From contig USGA01000053.1 in NCBI GenBank assembly GCA_900554085.1, positions 1 through 5,832 of the forward strand: a stretch of DNA of 5,832 bases. The letters run 5' to 3'. Source of the DNA: an uncultured Clostridia bacterium. GTDB lineage: Bacteria > Bacillota > Clostridia > Christensenellales > CAG-917. Position 1 is the stretch's first letter. Every line of letters begins with the position of its first letter. The notes under the pieces were generated by a model. The model did not search any database. It saw nothing but the letters and a program-made list of their open reading frames with translations, and was not told the origin of the DNA. Below, in pieces: positions 4,668-5,832 of the stretch. The translations under genes were made by a program, and so were the position numbers.

Positions 4668-5832
4668 ATGAAAAGAGTTTTAACGCTTATCGCGGCAATC
4701 CTGATTGCGACCTGCCTTTGTCTGCCGCTCGCGGCCTGCAACAAAATAGACATCAAGGACTATCCCGCCGTGCGCGACACCTACGCCGTGACGCCCGACG
4801 ACAGCATACCTTTCTGCGACATCGCCTCCGCCCCCTCCGACAACGGGAGCAGAGGCTTCAGGGGCGAGGCGTACATAAGGCTCGGCACCGACGAGGCTTT
4901 CCCCGGAAGCGGTGAAAGTTACACGGACAGACTGGCAAGCCAGATGGAACTTTACGCAGAGGACGGCATAAAGGTTATGCAGGTTTACGTTTATCTCATT
5001 GACTACGCAAACTGCGACATACCCGACAGCGCGTTCGTGCAACTGCGCGAATATTTCGGACTCATCCGCTCTTACGGGATTAAAATGTTGCTCCGCTTCG
5101 CCTACGAATGGACTTCCGAGGGCAAGACGGGACCGAGGACGGCGGATATCGAGGGGCATTGCAAACAAATCAAATCCTTCATCGAATCGAACCGCACCCT
5201 GTTCAACGAAACCGTCTACGCCGTACAACTCGGAATGATAGGCCTGTGGGGCGAAGGGCACTCCAGCGTGCACAACCTCAGCGTGAAACGCGTCATCAAA
5301 GCCGTTGCCGATATGGTGCCCGAGGACTTCGTCATAATGGTGAGAACCCCCGAAATTCTGTCCAAAGTGCCCGACGAACTCGAACACCGCTTCGGTTTGC
5401 ACGACGATTTCCTGGTGGGATACGACCACGAATGGGGAATGATGGACTGGGATTCCGAGCAATACCCCAAACTGCTGACGAAATGCAAGTACACACTCAC
5501 CGACGGCGAACTGCCCTGGGGCGCACAGTTCGACGGCAATCTGCTGGATACCGAGGGCATAGTGGGACAATGCGCGGGATACGGGCTGACCACGCTGTCG
5601 GTGGAGCACAACTATAAGGAGGACGGCAACGAATACTGGCTGCAGAAATGCAAGTCCGAATATCTCGAACAATCGTATCTCGTCGAAAACCGCCTGCCTT
5701 TCAACCCCGCTCTGCTGACCGACGGAAAGATAAGCGTATACGACTATCTGCGGCTGCACCTCGGCTATCAACTGGTAGCGTCGAATCTCGGCATATCGGG
5801 CGGCAAAGCCTCGTTTATGCTCACCAACTACG
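4668..5832 (+). CDS. DUF4874/DUF4832 lipoprotein, 3' end outside window
   Basis: A secreted lipid-anchored protein; 388 codons are visible and the C-terminus is cut by the window edge. Residues 1-24 form a lipoprotein signal peptide (MKR, hydrophobic core, LAAC lipobox with C24), so it should sit on the outer face of the cell membrane. The DUF4874 part spans about 55-230: RGFRGE at 62-67 replaces the family's ERGF-type motif, LLRFAYEW ends at 148, and GLWGEGHSS at 192-200 matches its GxWGEWH-type motif. The DUF4832 part follows, with VGYDHEWGMMDW from 250, DGELPWG near 279-285 and VEHNY at 312-316. From memory the pair resembles a glycosidase-like barrel, and conserved acidic residues (E147, E196, D253, E281) could be catalytic, but the family has no proven activity. 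The start at 4668 follows GGGGGAAG at good spacing. An in-frame ATG at 4641 has a weaker site and would add nine residues before the signal peptide. Confidence 0.88.
   Translation, partial: MKRVLTLIAAILIATCLCLPLAACNKIDIKDYPAVRDTYAVTPDDSIPFCDIASAPSDNGSRGFRGEAYIRLGTDEAFPGSGESYTDRLASQMELYAEDGIKVMQVYVYLIDYANCDIPDSAFVQLREYFGLIRSYGIKMLLRFAYEWTSEGKTGPRTADIEGHCKQIKSFIESNRTLFNETVYAVQLGMIGLWGEGHSSVHNLSVKRVIKAVADMVPEDFVIMVRTPEILSKVPDELEHRFGLHDDFLVGYDHEWGMMDWDSEQYPKLLTKCKYTLTDGELPWGAQFDGNLLDTEGIVGQCAGYGLTTLSVEHNYKEDGNEYWLQKCKSEYLEQSYLVENRLPFNPALLTDGKISVYDYLRLHLGYQLVASNLGISGGKASFMLTNY

Noticed and set aside
4680..5771. Long minus-strand open frame of 363 codons
   Set aside because: It is antisense to the lipoprotein, whose signal peptide, lipobox and DUF4874/DUF4832 motifs are clear. 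The antisense frame shows no recognisable domain.

Overview
The window holds six protein genes. Five lie on the minus strand and one, cut by the right edge, lies on the plus strand. No tRNA, rRNA, CRISPR array, insertion sequence or phage gene was seen. The base composition is moderately GC-rich. Low-GC-type sigma-70 promoters with 17-nt spacers, a HI0933-type flavoprotein, small MarR and ArsR regulators and a DUF4874/DUF4832 lipoprotein suggest a gut-type Clostridia or other Firmicutes genome. The lineage is an inference from gene types; no marker gene is present.

Layout, left to right. (1) 1-1073, minus: a membrane-anchored M28 zinc peptidase, cut by the left edge and broken by a one-base frameshift near 409-412, just before its GASDN metal motif. 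(2) 1078-1506, minus: a MarR regulator four bases upstream of the peptidase, so the two form a translationally coupled operon. Its promoter (TTGAAA, 17 nt, extended TATACT) ends only 6 nt before the chosen ATG, so the transcript should be leaderless or nearly so. Inverted repeats in the promoter suggest autoregulation. (3) 1649-2806, minus: an FAD-dependent oxidoreductase of the HI0933/YhiN/BaiN family with a GTG start and a strong ribosome binding site. (4) 2899-3207, minus: an ArsR regulator with a near-consensus promoter and a 29-bp dyad over its -35 box. A GC-rich hairpin followed by T4 separates it from the flavoprotein. (5) 3559-4311, minus: an uncharacterised 250-residue protein, weakly reminiscent of uncharacterised nuclease-fold proteins, behind an inferred ~180-nt leader with a nested stem-loop. 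(6) 4668 to the right edge, plus: a lipoprotein with DUF4874 and DUF4832 domains, divergent from gene 5.

How they fit together: MarR plus peptidase is one unit, possibly self-regulated. ArsR may control itself and, by readthrough of the hairpin, the flavoprotein. Gene 5 and the lipoprotein look like independent units sharing a divergent intergenic region. I see no evidence of a new defence or mobile system. The points most worth a second look are the frameshifted peptidase, the apparently leaderless MarR transcript, the ArsR operator with its altered cysteine motif, and the orphan protein with its structured leader.
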